A stretch of DNA of 64,000 bases from Drosophila miranda (GCF_003369915.1 NC_046676.1:6634001-6698000), one strand, 5' to 3'. Shown: positions 1-12,096, counted from the first letter of the stretch. Notes: a model not told the origin generated them from the letters alone. A program made the numbers and translations.

Positions 1-1297
1 CTGGAAAGGGTCAGAATGTTACGCTTTTACTCTACGTGGGCGAAGTACTCTCGTTTGCACCTTCTCATGCGCCGCTCCAAGCAGTGTAGGTAGCCAGCGG
101 CTCTCGCGCGAGTCAGTGAGCAGAAAGATGACGTCATGCGCCTGCACTTGCTGCTCAATCAGCAGCAAGTTCTGCTCGATGGTGTGGCCCGGCATGGGTA
201 TCTCCAGCACATGCCCTACGGTCTCGTAGTCACGTAGTCTTAAGGCGGCTGTTGTGGCCTTCATCCGATTGCCTGCCACGGCGTCTGCGTGCGTATAGAG
301 GTTCTGGTGGACTGGATTGGAAAATCCCACCTTTCCGTTATCCAGCAAAGTTATGTGTTTGAAGCCCCAAGACTACAATTAATCAATAATGGTAAATGGC
401 ACGGTAATAATACGGTCGATGAGTAGATACCAAAAGATTGCGAGCTACTGCACAGCCCAAGGTACCAGCGCCAAACAGAAGGCATTTGGTTTGTGAGATG
501 ATCTCAAGATTTAGATCTGGCACCAGGCGCCACTTCATCAACTTCAAGTTGAGGTTTACAGAGTTCTCGGCCAGTCTGTAATTGAAAGTATAAATGTGTA
601 AAAAAGTAAAGCCTACAATTGACAGCTTACTTGGCTGGATCCATACTATCCCTCATGCAAACCATTCGCGGACCCATTTTCCCGTTTTTGTTCAATTCCC
701 AGCCAACAAATTTCACATCTTCGGTTTGGTATAAGTCGCAGGCCTCGGTTTGAACTACATTCCATATCAGACTGTCGTCCATCTGCATTTGTTGTTTGTA
801 ACGTAGGCCCAGAAACCTGAGTGATTTCCCAATAAAACTGGGACTACGAATTTGAGTATGAAATTATATTAATTTCAGAATTAGCAATTAAGGGACTACA
901 CTACTCACTATCGTTGCAGCAGAAAGGCGGCATAGTTCCGCATCAACCAAGCAGGATGCTCGTACTCGCTGGGATCGGCAAAACCAAAGTAATAGTGTTC
1001 CACCTCCTTCTCATCCAGAGAACTCAAGTTTCGAGCCTCGACGACATCCTCTTGTTCGTTGGCATACAGGATGAAGAAGTTCTGCGCGTCGGGTGGAAGC
1101 GTCTGCAGGGCTTCTACATATTTGCTGCTATTCGACAGATCTTTAAGTCTCGTACCGGCTCCCTGTAGCTTAAGTGTGGGCGTCAAGGGACACGGAAAGG
1201 CGAACCAGTAGTAATAGCTGTGGCACTTGAGGTCCGCAAAGGATAGAACAAAGAAGCGAGTCAACAGACTGGGATCACTCGCCACCCGGTCGCTGCA
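1..1297 (-). pseudogene. Partial duplicate of Atg7 (middle exons only)
   Basis: This stretch repeats 4707-6039 almost base for base, introns included, so it arose by DNA duplication and not by retroposition. It holds the equivalents of Atg7 coding exons 2 (partial, 908-1297), 3 (630-842), 4 (430-574) and 5 (60-371), with all their splice sites intact. It lacks the first exon and the start codon. The copy ends at a sharp breakpoint at about 1297, inside exon 2, and runs off the left edge of the window at the exon 6 acceptor. Relative to the full gene it carries a 24-bp deletion and a net 12-bp loss in exon 5. Both keep the frame, and only a few substitutions are seen. No in-frame ATG precedes the open frame before an upstream stop. 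I call it a truncated copy, probably a pseudogene. Whether it is transcribed, or continues to the left, cannot be seen. Confidence 0.85.
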
Positions 1298-2216
1298 TTT
1301 CACTCGCTCAGCTATTGATTATGTTGTTGTCTCTCTTCTTTTCGTGGTTTTGTTATTTTCGATGAGCGAGAGAGAGAGCCTTTGGCTGCCACTTGAGCGG
1401 CATGGCATTCTCGGGTTGGGTTAGGGTTTCATCAGTCAAAGCCGGGCCTGGGGTCAAATAATGAGTTTGGAAATGTTTACGGCCTCGGACTGGGTGGTAA
1501 GCTGACTATGTTTGTTTTCTTTAGCTCGACACATTTGGCCTGGCTCTATTTAAAGCAATGAGTGACATGATTAATTCGAGTAAATACAAGTAACTCCATC
1601 TGAATATCATTAGCATCTTTGAGGCTCAAACGCAACGATTGTACTCAAAAATGTATCCCATCGAAAGTCTGATTAGCATAGACCATCGGGCTCGTGGCTT
1701 TCTATCTTACCGTTCTCTAGTTTATTGACCTATGAACTATTATTCTTTTGCGCATCTGTAAGTCATTAGCATACTACTAGGCAGATTTGATTCGCAAAAG
1801 AATCTTCTTTGGATGTTTTTTGCGTCGAATGATGCATCTAATAATGATTCCATTGACCACACTCATCATTATCGGAGAATGTGCACAATATGTTGTTATT
1901 TGTGAACCGTAAATTGGGGATTTTTCTTCTCTCCGGCCTTTCCACAGATCAGAACCATATCTGCGCATTGGAAACGATTGCTTCTTATCAGCAGAAAAAC
2001 ATATTTGTGCAAACAGAGGGCAAAGGCGTCGAAGGAAATGTGTTCTTCTCAAACATTCAATTGTATTCTATCGTTTTAAATTATGTAAAGATATAGAGAA
2101 AACAATTTACTTAAGGATTAAGTAAAGCATTTGCATACACACATTTTGGTTTAGACATTGGACTATAAATGCTTTGTAAAATATACATATTACTATAAAT
2201 TCAGAATGAAGGAGTA
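1298..2216. other. Spacer between the Atg7 fragment and Atg7; no gene recognised
   Basis: This is about 0.9 kb of AT-rich sequence. The right end must contain the Atg7 3' UTR, read on the minus strand. No exact AATAAA hexamer for Atg7 was found close to its stop codon. Short open frames on both strands around 1777-2096 have no recognisable domain. Confidence 0.5.
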
Positions 2217-5200
2217 CTAATCCTCCTCATCTTCGGACATATCAAACTCAGCATCATCAAAGTCGATTATCTATAAAATTGGATATTTGCAGTAATCTGT
2301 GGATCAAATTCGGTTAATGGGTTAATGAACAAACCTCACTGTTCAAACGCTTGAACTCCGAGATGCCCGTCAAATCCTCTAGATATTTGGCTGTTTCAAA
2401 GGTTTTAAAGAGAAAGGCATGTCCCACGTTCTTGAAGGCACCTAAAACTGGCTGTAAAACGAAGGGACACGTTGCAGCTGTATTGATTTTTATAATCGCT
2501 TATAACTCTTACCGCTGAGCAGGCAATGCATTGGGCGAACTTTTGCGTGGCTGGCAGGATGTTCTCATAGTTGCTGAGCATTCCCCTCACGGAGTGCGGC
2601 AGGATGCCTAGCAGTCCTTCGGGGACCTTGCCGGAATCCTCACTCGACTGATGCCTTCCGGTTTGGGCGTAGTAGGCCGGAGCTAGCTCCCGCTGGGGAT
2701 GCTGGAGCAGAGCCACCAGCAGCTCCACGGCATAGCTGGCAGCGATGTTGGAGACGCCGGGTCGTGTCACAGTGCATTGCTGATCCAGAGTACGATCTTT
2801 GAGCGACTAGAAAGAGACAGAAATAGATGGAGAAACGCTTTCACTCAACTGCACAAACAAGCTTGCAAGCTTCCCCCTGGGCAGAGCTTTTCCACATGCT
2901 TTGCAGTGTCAACAAACGAAGCCGAAAACTTGGGACCTGCGACCAAAGATGACGCCGCCACCGCCGCCACCGCCGCCACCGCCGCCGCCTCCGTTCGGTA
3001 AGACACCTTAGCGTGCGAGAGCGCAACTTTTCTGTTTGATTAGTTAATAACAATTCTCGTACATTTAAAACAAAGTCAGGCGGAGAACGCAATGCCGATT
3101 TGGGCTGGTAGTGCTTGTGCAACTGTTTTTCCCCTTTGGGAGTGGGTTTGCCGCTGATTAGATAAAGTTTCGGCTCTCCATTGGACACGCTCTCCGAAAG
3201 AAACCTTGATATTGTTTTCATTTGTTCGGGCGCTATAGTGCCAACAGAGAGCCTGAGAAGTTAGATTCCCGATTCGCGGACACCTCTAATAGAACATTGA
3301 CAATAATGCTAACGGAATTCGCTGGCAACCTGTCGCATCCGCTGGAGTTTGGGCATGTGCTGGAGATCGTCGCCAAGACCATCGATGGAGCCGCCAGGTG
3401 AGCACCGCTCCGAATCAGCATAGGTTGACGGGAATACGCATATCTCAGTACATGACTAATAGAGTGTAGAGCCATTTTTCTTATCGTTAGCTGCTGATAT
3501 GAATAATGCTCCTATTATAATGGTTCCCAGGTTCCACATAGACCTCTCCACAGCCAAGAGCACCGTGGATCCGGATGCTGACATCGGTCTGCACTTCTCC
3601 TGCTACTTCCGCAATGATACGATCGTGCGCAATGCCCGCGTGAACGGCGTCTGGGGCGAGGAGGAGTCGGCGGTAATGGACACCGTAACGCTTCCGAATC
3701 CCATTGTGAGCGGCGAGTTCTTCATGGTCTACATCTTGGCCTGCGAGGATAGCTTTCACATTTCCATCAACAGTCGGGATTTCTGTACGTTCCGCTATCG
3801 CATGCCGCTGAGTGCCATTCGGGCTCTGGAGATACGCGACCAAATACAAGTGATCAGGCAGGTGGATCATCGCACCGTCTTCCCCAATCCGTGGCCAGCC
3901 ATACACGCCTCGGACTACTTCAAGGCCTTCAGCAACGATCAACCCATACTGTTCAGTCCCGGCCATGTGATTGTGCTAACGGCTCGCTGTTCCGCCAACA
4001 AGCGGGGCCAGTTCATCATCAAGTTCATGGATTCGGACACCAAGCGCGAGGAGCTGCACTTTAGCATACGCTTTGACGAGCAGCTGGTGGTGCGAAACTC
4101 CATGGGCAAGAACTTCGAGTAAGTCTGCGCAGTAGTCGCCTGTTTTGGCATTTTTCTAACAGCTCCAACAACCATTCCAGATTTGGAGCCGAAGAGCGTC
4201 ATGGAGGCTTTCCGTTCAAGTTCAATGAGCAGTTCAAGCTGGCACTGGCCTTTACGGAACGCGAAGTGCTCACGGCTGTGGATGGATTCAACTTCTTCAG
4301 CTATGCCTGGCGCACTCCCAACGCCATGTTGAACTTAGTGGGCTTTAAAGTGACCTGCATAAAAGGCCTGGTGTTGCAGATAACAGGCGTGGATCATCTG
4401 CAGACGGGCGACCCCACGTGCACCGCCTTCGAGAAGTACTCGCGCCACGACTACGAGTGTGTCTAAAGCGGAGTCTATCGATTGTACCAGTGAACGAAGT
4501 CTGAAAATAAATGTGTTAAACGTCAACAAAGTTCACTTACATTGCCGGGCGCCGTGACATCGTTGCAAAAGTAGCATCCCAGTTGATTGCCATTGATGCA
4601 CTTTAGTCCCACGATTTCCCTCCCACTGTCGCCGGCCACATCGCGGCTGCTGCCATGCCGCATCACCAAATAGCTGTCGAAGCCCAGCGCCGCATTGATG
4701 ACAATCTGGAAAGGGTCAGAATGTTACGCTTTTACTCTACGTGGGCGAAGTACTCTCGTTTGCACCTTCTCATGCGCCGCTCCAAGCAGTGTAGGTAGCC
4801 AGCGGCTCTCGCGCGAGTCAGTGAGCAGAAAGATGACGTCATGCGCCTGCACTTGCTGCTCAATCAGCAGCAAGTTCTGCTCAGTCTGAGCGCGCAGCGA
4901 CTCCCCGATGGTGTGGCCCGGCATGGGTATCTCTAGCACATGCCCTACGGTCTCTGCAGAAGGGTTTATATCACGTAGTCTTAAGGCGGCTGTTGTGGCC
5001 TTCATCCGATTGCCTGCCACGGCGTCTGCGTGCGTATAGAGGTTCTGGCGGACTGGATTGGAAAATCCCACCTTTCCGTTATCCAGCAAAGTTATGTGTT
5101 TGAAGCCCCAAGACTACAATTAATCAATAATGGTAAATGGCACGGTAATAATACGGTCGATGAGTAGATACCAAAAGATTGCGAGCTACTGCACAGCCCA

Positions 5201-6420
5201 AGGTACCAGCGCCAAACAGAAGGCATTTGGTTTGTGAGATGATCTCAAGATTTAGATCTGGCACCAGGCGCCACTTCATCAACTTCAAGTTGAGGTTTAC
5301 AGAGTTCTCGGCCAGTCTGTAATTGAAAGTATAAATGTGTAAAAAAGTAAAGCCTACAATTGACAGCTTACTTGGCTGGATCCATACTATCCCTCATGCA
5401 AACCATTCGCGGACCCATTTTCCCGTTTTTGTTCAATTCCCAGCCAACAAATTTCACATCTTCGGTTTGGTATAAGTCGCAGGCCTCGGTTTGAACTACA
5501 TTCCATATCAGACTGTCGTCCATCTGCATTTGTTGTTTGTAACGTAGGCCCAGAAACCTGAGTGATTTCCCAATAAAACTGGGACTACGAATTTGAGTAT
5601 GAAATTATATTAATTTCAGAATTAGCAATTAAGGGACTACACTACTCACTATCGTTGCAGCAGAAAGGCGGCATAGTTCCGCATCAACCAAGCAGGATGC
5701 TCGTACTCGCTGGGATCGGCAAAACCAAAGTAATAGTGTTCCACCTCCTTCTCATCCAGAGAACTCAAGTTTCGAGCCTCGACGACATCCTCTTGATCGT
5801 TGGCATACAGGATGAAGAAGTTCTGCGCGTCGGGTGGAAGCGTCTGCAGGGCTTCTACATATTTGCTGCTATTCGACAGATCTTTAAGTCTCGTACCGGC
5901 TCCCTGTAGCTTAAGTGTGGGCGTCAAGGGACACGGAAAGGCGAACCAGTAGTAATAGCTGTGGCACTTGAGGTCCGCAAAGGATAGAACAAAGAAGCGA
6001 GTCAACAGACTGGGATCACTCGCCACCCGGTCGCTGCACATATCAGCCAACAGTTTCTTGCCCTCATCAGACAACAGCGTCAGCTTGTCCAGGGCCTTGA
6101 ACTCCTCAATTGTGTTTTTATTGTAGATTGTTCCAACGGCAGCATGGCTGAACTTTGGTGGCTGCCCAGAACTGTGGATGGAAACGATGCGGGTTGAATA
6201 TGGAAGAGGGGTGTGGCACAAGCCTATGCTACCTATTGAACGATGTGTAATCCGCCTCCAACAGACAGCCCGTAGCCTTTCGGTTTGTGTAGTGGCCCGA
6301 AATGGAACGTTGGGCATCCGACAGGCGATCGTGATCCAATTTTAGTTCAGCCAGCTTGTGCCAGAATGTAGGCGAAACAAAGGACTCCCAGGGAGCAAAT
6401 TGCAGAATACTTTCGCTCAT
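2217..6420 (-). CDS. Atg7: Atg7, E1-like activating enzyme of autophagy
   Basis: Atg7 activates the ubiquitin-like proteins Atg8 and Atg12 with ATP, binds them as thioesters and passes them to Atg3 and Atg10 in the cytosol. Nine coding exons join in phase: 6233-6420, 5650-6171, 5372-5584, 5172-5316, 4766-5113, 4541-4705, 2513-2806, 2335-2451 and 2217-2270. They give 681 residues, close to the usual Drosophila length. The N-terminal domain starts [20 protein letters not shown]. The nucleotide-binding GAGTLG is at residues 343-348. Other family signatures are [17 protein letters not shown] and GCYFCNDV. The catalytic cysteine is in LDQQCTV (Cys538), 11 residues after the exon 6/7 junction. The acidic C-terminal tail ends in MSEDEED. 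The 1.7-kb intron between exons 6 and 7 (2807-4540) contains a galectin-like gene on the other strand. The gene shares a 169-bp divergent promoter with Sec6. A partial copy lies 0.9 kb downstream. Confidence 0.97.
2948..2994. repeat. CCG/CCA trinucleotide repeat in an Atg7 intron
   Basis: An imperfect run of (GCCGCCACC) units lies in the large Atg7 intron, 5' of the nested galectin gene. The open frames over it are low-complexity Ala/Thr or Arg/Trp runs and are not genes. Confidence 0.8.
3306..4466 (+). CDS. CG5335: Galectin-like protein nested in an Atg7 intron
   Basis: Three exons (3306-3397, 3531-4118, 4181-4466) join in phase to 321 residues made of two galectin carbohydrate-recognition domains. 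The first exon starts [17 protein letters not shown], and the gene ends YSRHDYECV. The first domain shows the partial signature HFSCYF...VWGEEE. The second shows HFSIRF...FGAEER where canonical galectins have HxNPR and WGxEER. Several sugar-contacting residues are therefore replaced, and beta-galactoside binding is doubtful. There is no signal peptide, as usual for galectins. The gene lies wholly inside the Atg7 intron on the opposite strand. Its polyadenylation signal (4506-4511) is only about 30 bp from an Atg7 exon. A galectin-like gene, CG5335, is known inside Atg7 in D. melanogaster, so the nesting is conserved. The symbol rests on that position. Confidence 0.85.
4506..4511 (+). terminator. 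Polyadenylation signal of the nested galectin-like gene
   Basis: AATAAA lies 40 bp after the stop codon at 4466 and 30 bp before the last base of Atg7 exon 6 (4541). The transcript must therefore end inside, or almost inside, the antisense of an Atg7 exon. Confidence 0.7.
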
Positions 6421-6589
6421 TTTGTGGCTTTTTTTCGGTTCAAATTTCTGGCTACAAGAAAATAAACAAAGCGATTCGATGGGCGATATATGTATGTAGC
6501 TATCGCTTGTTACTATCGATAGCCTAGTGTTGTCGGTACTGGACTTTATTTATTTCTGCGAAAAAAACATAACAAAAATTCAGGGCAAG
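6421..6589. promoter_or_regulatory. Divergent Atg7/Sec6 promoter with a DRE
   Basis: Only 169 bp separate the two start codons. A perfect DRE (TATCGATA, 6514-6521), the DREF site typical of housekeeping promoters in flies, lies between them. A second CGATATAT-like element is at about 6484. No TATA box is placed for either gene. Both genes must start transcription within this spacer. Confidence 0.75.
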
Positions 6590-8862
6590 ATGGATTTGCA
6601 GCAACTGGAGGATGAGGCGCGACAGGCTGCCCTCAAGGACATACAGAACATGCTGCAGCGGCCGGGGCAGCTGGAGAAAGTGGAGCAATACCGTCACCGG
6701 ATCGCCCGCAAGAAGGCGTCCGTGGAGGCGTTGTTAAAGACCGGAATGCAAAACCAGCTGGACGGCGTCCGGGTGGGGCTGAAGCAGCTGGAGACGTGTA
6801 TGCAGGATGTGCGCGAGGTGCGCCGGCGGATGAATGAGGTGGAAAACCTGCTCCAGGGCGTGCCCGAAGTATACGATGCATTGGAAGTGGTCCGTGAGGA
6901 GAACACGAAACACTCGCAGTACGCCACGGCCATGGAGAACCTGAAGCACATCTTCAATGTGGACGCCAGTGTGCAGAAGACCATGGGGCTAATCGATGAA
7001 GACAAGCTGCTGAATGCCCACCAGTGCCTGGCCGATCTGGAAAACTCCCGCGACGATCTGTTGTACGAGCTGCACAAACAGCCGAAGCAGCATGCCTCGG
7101 ACAAGATCACCCTGAAGCGCCACTTCGAGAAGGTGGACACGGTCTCCCAGGCGCTAGAGAAGAAGCTGCGCCTGATCCTCAGCCGCACCCTGAATACGGT
7201 ACGTAAGAAGCCAACCGTGATCGTGACTGCTCTCCGCATCATTGAACGCGAGGAGAAGAACGACCAGTTTGCCGTGCAGCAGCAGAAGGTGACTGGCTTT
7301 CTGCCTCCCGGTCGCCCGAAGGCGTGGCGCAAGATGATCTTGGACGTGCTGCAGTCGTCGGTCGCAACGCGTATCGAGGGCTCCAAGCTGGAGGAACGGA
7401 CTGACAACAAGATGTGGCTGGTCCGCGACCTGGAGATTCTTCGTCAAATCATTCTGGAGGATCTGCGCGTGGTAAAGTCGCTGTGCGTGCCCTGTTTTCC
7501 GCCCCACTACGATATATTCAACGAGTACGTCAAGTTCTACCACGAAGGCCTCTCAAGCTATGTGAGTAATCCAATTTGGATTGGCTTGTCACTGGATCTA
7601 ATCCATTTTTCTTCCAGCTGGACACAATTGTGCGATCCGGCCTTGAGGGCAACGAGTACGTCTCCATGCTGGCCTGGGTGACCCACACGTACCCGGGGAC
7701 TGAACTCATGTCGCATCCGGACCTCAATGTGGATGTGCACAAGCTGATTGGAACTCTGCTACGGCCCGAGCATCTCAAGGCTCTTGAGGATGAGTATCTG
7801 CAGAATATGCAGCGCAACTACCAGGAGTGGATGACCAAGGCAGCCGAGACGGAGAAGGTAGAGTGGTTCTCCGAGACGGTGCCAGACCAGGACGAGCACT
7901 ACTACCACACCTCGGCGCCGGTGATCATCTTCCAGATGATCGACCAGCATCTGCAGGTCACAAACACCATACACCAGGAGCTAACGTTCAAGGCGCTTGT
8001 AATGAGCATACAGCAGGTGGAGATCTTCGGCCAGACTTACCTCAAGAACGTTATCGAGCTGAAGGAGCACCACTTCCGGAACCGGGATCAGATCAAGTAC
8101 TTCACGCACTACATCATAACTATTGTGAACAACAGCCAGCAAATGGTGGAGCTGGCGCAGCAGATGAAGCAGCTCTACTGGCCCAAGTCGCGCACTGAGC
8201 ACTACGAGGACTTTGAGCGCCTGCTGGCCACCTTCCAGCGGATTCGAGCGCACGCCGCCAGCTACCTGCTGGAGGAGGCTTTCCTGGACATGGAGTGCCA
8301 CTTCCACGACTTGTTCACGGTCAAGTGGCTAGCCAGCAGCATGTCTGTGGACACCATTTGCGTGACACTGGACGACTACTTCCAGGACTACAACCACCTG
8401 CGGCCCAATAACTTTGAGATGGTGATCAACGAGGCACAGAAGCTGCTGGCCAAGCGCTACATCCGTGCCCTCCTGTCCAAACGCCTCTCCAAGCCGCGCG
8501 TCGAGTGCGACGCCATCACGCGAAAGATCAAGCAGGAGGCCAAGCGCTTCAAGCTCTTCTTCGAGAAGATTGCTCCAAAAATATCGCTCAGCGACTCGCC
8601 GCTCGATCTAATCACCACGCTCTCCGGGCTGCTCATCTCGGACATTGAGCTGCTGGTCCTCGATCTGCACACCTTGCTGGGCAGCTATCCGTCCCTCACA
8701 GAGGATCATCTCGTCCGCCTCTTCTACATACGCAACGACGTGAAGGCGGCCGAGGTGCGCGAAAAGGTGCAGGATGCCATGAAGTCCAAGAAAGCAATGG
8801 TGAGCATTGCCAAACAGGACTGCATATTCAAGGAGATTGTGTTCAGTGACAAATTGTGGTAG
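6590..8862 (+). CDS. Sec6: Sec6, exocyst complex subunit (EXOC3 homologue)
   Basis: Sec6 is a core subunit of the octameric exocyst, which tethers secretory vesicles to the plasma membrane. Two exons (6590-7561 and 7618-8862) separated by a 56-bp intron give 738 residues, the usual fly length. The N-terminus (MLQRPGQLEKVEQYRHRIAR followed by KKASVEA) matches the conserved start of EXOC3. It is followed by a helical coiled-coil segment (about residues 40-150) and a long helical-bundle region that ends EIVFSDKLW. An in-frame ATG upstream at 6527 would add 21 hydrophobic residues. I prefer 6590 because its context (gcaagATGG) is good and family homology begins there. The gene diverges from Atg7. 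Confidence 0.97.
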
Positions 8863-8981
8863 ACCGAATGAGACCGAAAGGCTGTTGCTCCCCAGCCCAT
8901 TCCGCAAGTTAATGTTTGTTCAGTATCGTATTTATGTTAAGCTCAGATTGCGTAAATATATATCCAATATGATGATATTTA

Positions 8982-8987
8982 AATAAA
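8982..8987 (+). terminator. Sec6 polyadenylation signal
   Basis: AATAAA lies 120 bp downstream of the Sec6 stop codon. The remaining spacer to phr (to 9249) is AT-rich with no further gene. Confidence 0.65.
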
Positions 8988-9249
8988 TTTATATATATTT
9001 AACTGTATTTATCGTGTAATAGGGCTGCCACCTATTCGAGCAGGCGCGACTATTGTGACTTGGCGCGAATGATTATAGTTTTGTTTCAGAGATTTTTTCA
9101 CTTCGCACAATAAGAAATGTTGGTGGATCCTAACTGGCCATTAAATATATGTTTACCATGATCAAAACTACATATGTGCATTAATAACATGTTCCTAATT
9201 GCCTCTTTGAATTTAACAGCTGATAGAGCTGCCACCACGACGCGCAGTC

Positions 9250-11046
9250 ATGTTTATTCCGACCTATTGGCGCCCAAATTTCAATAACATAAACTGTTCG
9301 TCTATTGTTGGATTACTTGTTAATAATTTTGTCCGTCAGCGTGCTCCAATATACACCATGAAACGCGCCAAGTCGGGCACAGCAGGCGCCTCCAAAAAAG
9401 CCCCTAAAAAGGAAAAGAAAAGCGCCGAACCAGCCGCAAGCAGCTCCCAAGAAAGCAGCAGTGGAGGTGAAGAACCTGCCTCCAGCTCAAAGCTTGTCCA
9501 AAGTAAGCCAGAATACAAAAACTTTGAGCAGTTTCTCGCACACCTAGTGCAGCAGCGATCTGAATCGGCGGTGAACATCCAGGAGTTTCCCTTCAAGAAG
9601 AAACGGGTGCGTGTCTTGTCCAAGGTGAACGATGTCCGAGATAAGTGCACCGGCGGCGTCGTCTATTGGATGTCACGGGATGGTCGGGTGCAGGACAATT
9701 GGGCTCTGCTGTTTGCACAGCGTTTGGCCCTCAAGTTGGAGATGCCGCTGGCAGTGGTATTCTGCCTGGTGCCGAAGTTCCTCAATGCCACCATTCGACA
9801 CTACAAATTCATGATGGGCGGACTGCAGGAGGTGGAAGAGCAATGTCGGGAGCTAGGCATACCCTTCCACCTGCTGCTGGGACCGGCAGTGGATCGTCTA
9901 CCGGAATTCGTGCGTTCCAAAGATGTTGGTGCTGTGGTGTGCGACTTTGCGCCGCTTCGCGTGCCCCGAAAATGGGTGGAGGATGTGGCAAAGGCGTTGC
10001 CCAAGAACGTGCCGCTGACCCAGGTGGATGCTCACAACGTAGTTCCGCTCTGGGTGGCCTCCGACAAGCAGGAGTACGCGGCCAGGACTATACGAAACAA
10101 GATCAACTCCAAGCTGGGAGAGTTCCTGAGCGATTTTCCACCAGTGATCAAGCATCCGCATGGGGAAGGTTGCAAGAAGGTAAAACCCATCGACTGGCCA
10201 GCTGCATATGCGATGCTGGAGTGCGACATGGACGTGGATGAGGTGAAGTGGGCGAAACCAGGCTACAAGGCAGCCTGTCTCCAACTGTACGAGTTCTGCA
10301 GCCGACGCTTGGGTAAATTCAACGACAAGCGCAATGATCCCACAGTTGATGCGCTGTCCGGACTCTCGCCGTGGCTCCACTTTGGTCAGATATCAGCCCA
10401 ACGCTGTGTTCTGGAGGTTCAACGCTATCGCAGCCAGCACAAGGCCTCGGCGGATGCGTACTGCGAGGAGGCCATCGTGCGCCGAGAATTGGCCGATAAT
10501 TTCTGCTACTACAACGAGAACTACGACAGCCTGAAAGGCCTGAGCCCGTGGGCATACCAATCCCTGGAAGCCCATCGCAAAGACAAGCGTGATCCATGTT
10601 ACACTCTGGAGGAGCTCGAACAGGTAAAGAACGGTGGCTATTCGTAGCTAACTCTGTTGGATATGACCGAAAGTCTTTCCGTCTTTCAGTCGCTCACCTA
10701 CGATGACCTGTGGAACTCTGCCCAGCTGCAGCTGGTGCGAGAGGGCAAGATGCACGGATTTCTTCGCATGTACTGGGCCAAGAAAATACTCGAGTGGACG
10801 GCCACGCCGGAGCAGGCGCTGGAGTACGCGATCCTGCTGAACGACAAGTACAGCCTAGACGGGCGCGATCCCAATGGCTATGTGGGCTGCATGTGGTCCA
10901 TTGGGGGCATACACGATATGGGCTGGAAGGAGCGAGCGATATTCGGAAAGATTCGCTACATGAACTATCAAGGATGCAAGCGCAAGTTCGACGTGAACGC
11001 CTTCGTCATGCGCTATGGGGGCAAGGTGCACAAGAAGAAGGGTTGA
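9250..11046 (+). CDS. phr: Class II CPD DNA photolyase
   Basis: This flavoenzyme splits cyclobutane pyrimidine dimers in UV-damaged DNA using light. Exons 9250-10623 and 10690-11046 are joined across a 66-bp intron. Class II signatures are present: [19 protein letters not shown] in the alpha/beta domain, and in the FAD-binding domain [31 protein letters not shown] and [15 protein letters not shown]. From the inner ATG (9358, context caccATGA) the protein is 540 residues with a basic, low-complexity, nucleus-type N-terminus (KRAKSG...KKAPKKEKK). From the outer ATG (9250) it is 576 residues. The extra 36 residues contain no acidic residue and look like a possible mitochondrial presequence. Which start is used cannot be decided here. 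The gene converges on Prosalpha1 with 139 bp between stop codons. Confidence 0.95.
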
Positions 11047-11060
11047 GGCGGTTGAACTTG

Positions 11061-11066
11061 AATAAA
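11061..11066 (+). terminator. phr polyadenylation signal
   Basis: AATAAA lies 14 bp after the phr stop codon, in the 139-bp gap between the convergent phr and Prosalpha1 genes. Confidence 0.65.
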
Positions 11067-11185
11067 TCTATTGGTTACGTTTGCCTTGTTTTTGAATGCA
11101 AGCCAAGAGCATTTTTATATTTTAACACGGTTCCATTTAGCGGGCAATTAGAAAATTTTAAAAAATTACAACTAGCGGGTTGAAC

Positions 11186-12045
<860 letters not shown>

Positions 12046-12096
12046 TTATTAGCTGCAAACCGATTTAGAAACGTACAATGTGGAATTTAGGCGTCT

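Noticed and set aside
1461..1592. An ATG-led frame (MSLEMFTASDWV) that would continue in frame to a stop if 28 bp were spliced out (gtaagc...tttag).
   Set aside because: 28 bp is too short for a fly intron and the resulting peptide is unrecognised. Chance splice-like signals are the simplest explanation.
1777..2096. Overlapping short open frames on both strands downstream of Atg7.
   Set aside because: No domain, no splice or promoter context, and they overlap the expected Atg7 3' UTR.
2841..3221. A minus-strand 126-codon frame with an Arg/Trp repeat in the large Atg7 intron.
   Set aside because: It is a translation of the CCG/CCA repeat, and the true Atg7 exon begins at 2806 with the correct phase.
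6694..7410. A 238-codon antisense frame over Sec6.
   Set aside because: It is a shadow of the Sec6 coding frame with no family features.
9645..10241. A 198-codon frame in the alternative plus-strand frame of phr.
   Set aside because: It is a codon-bias shadow of the photolyase exon.
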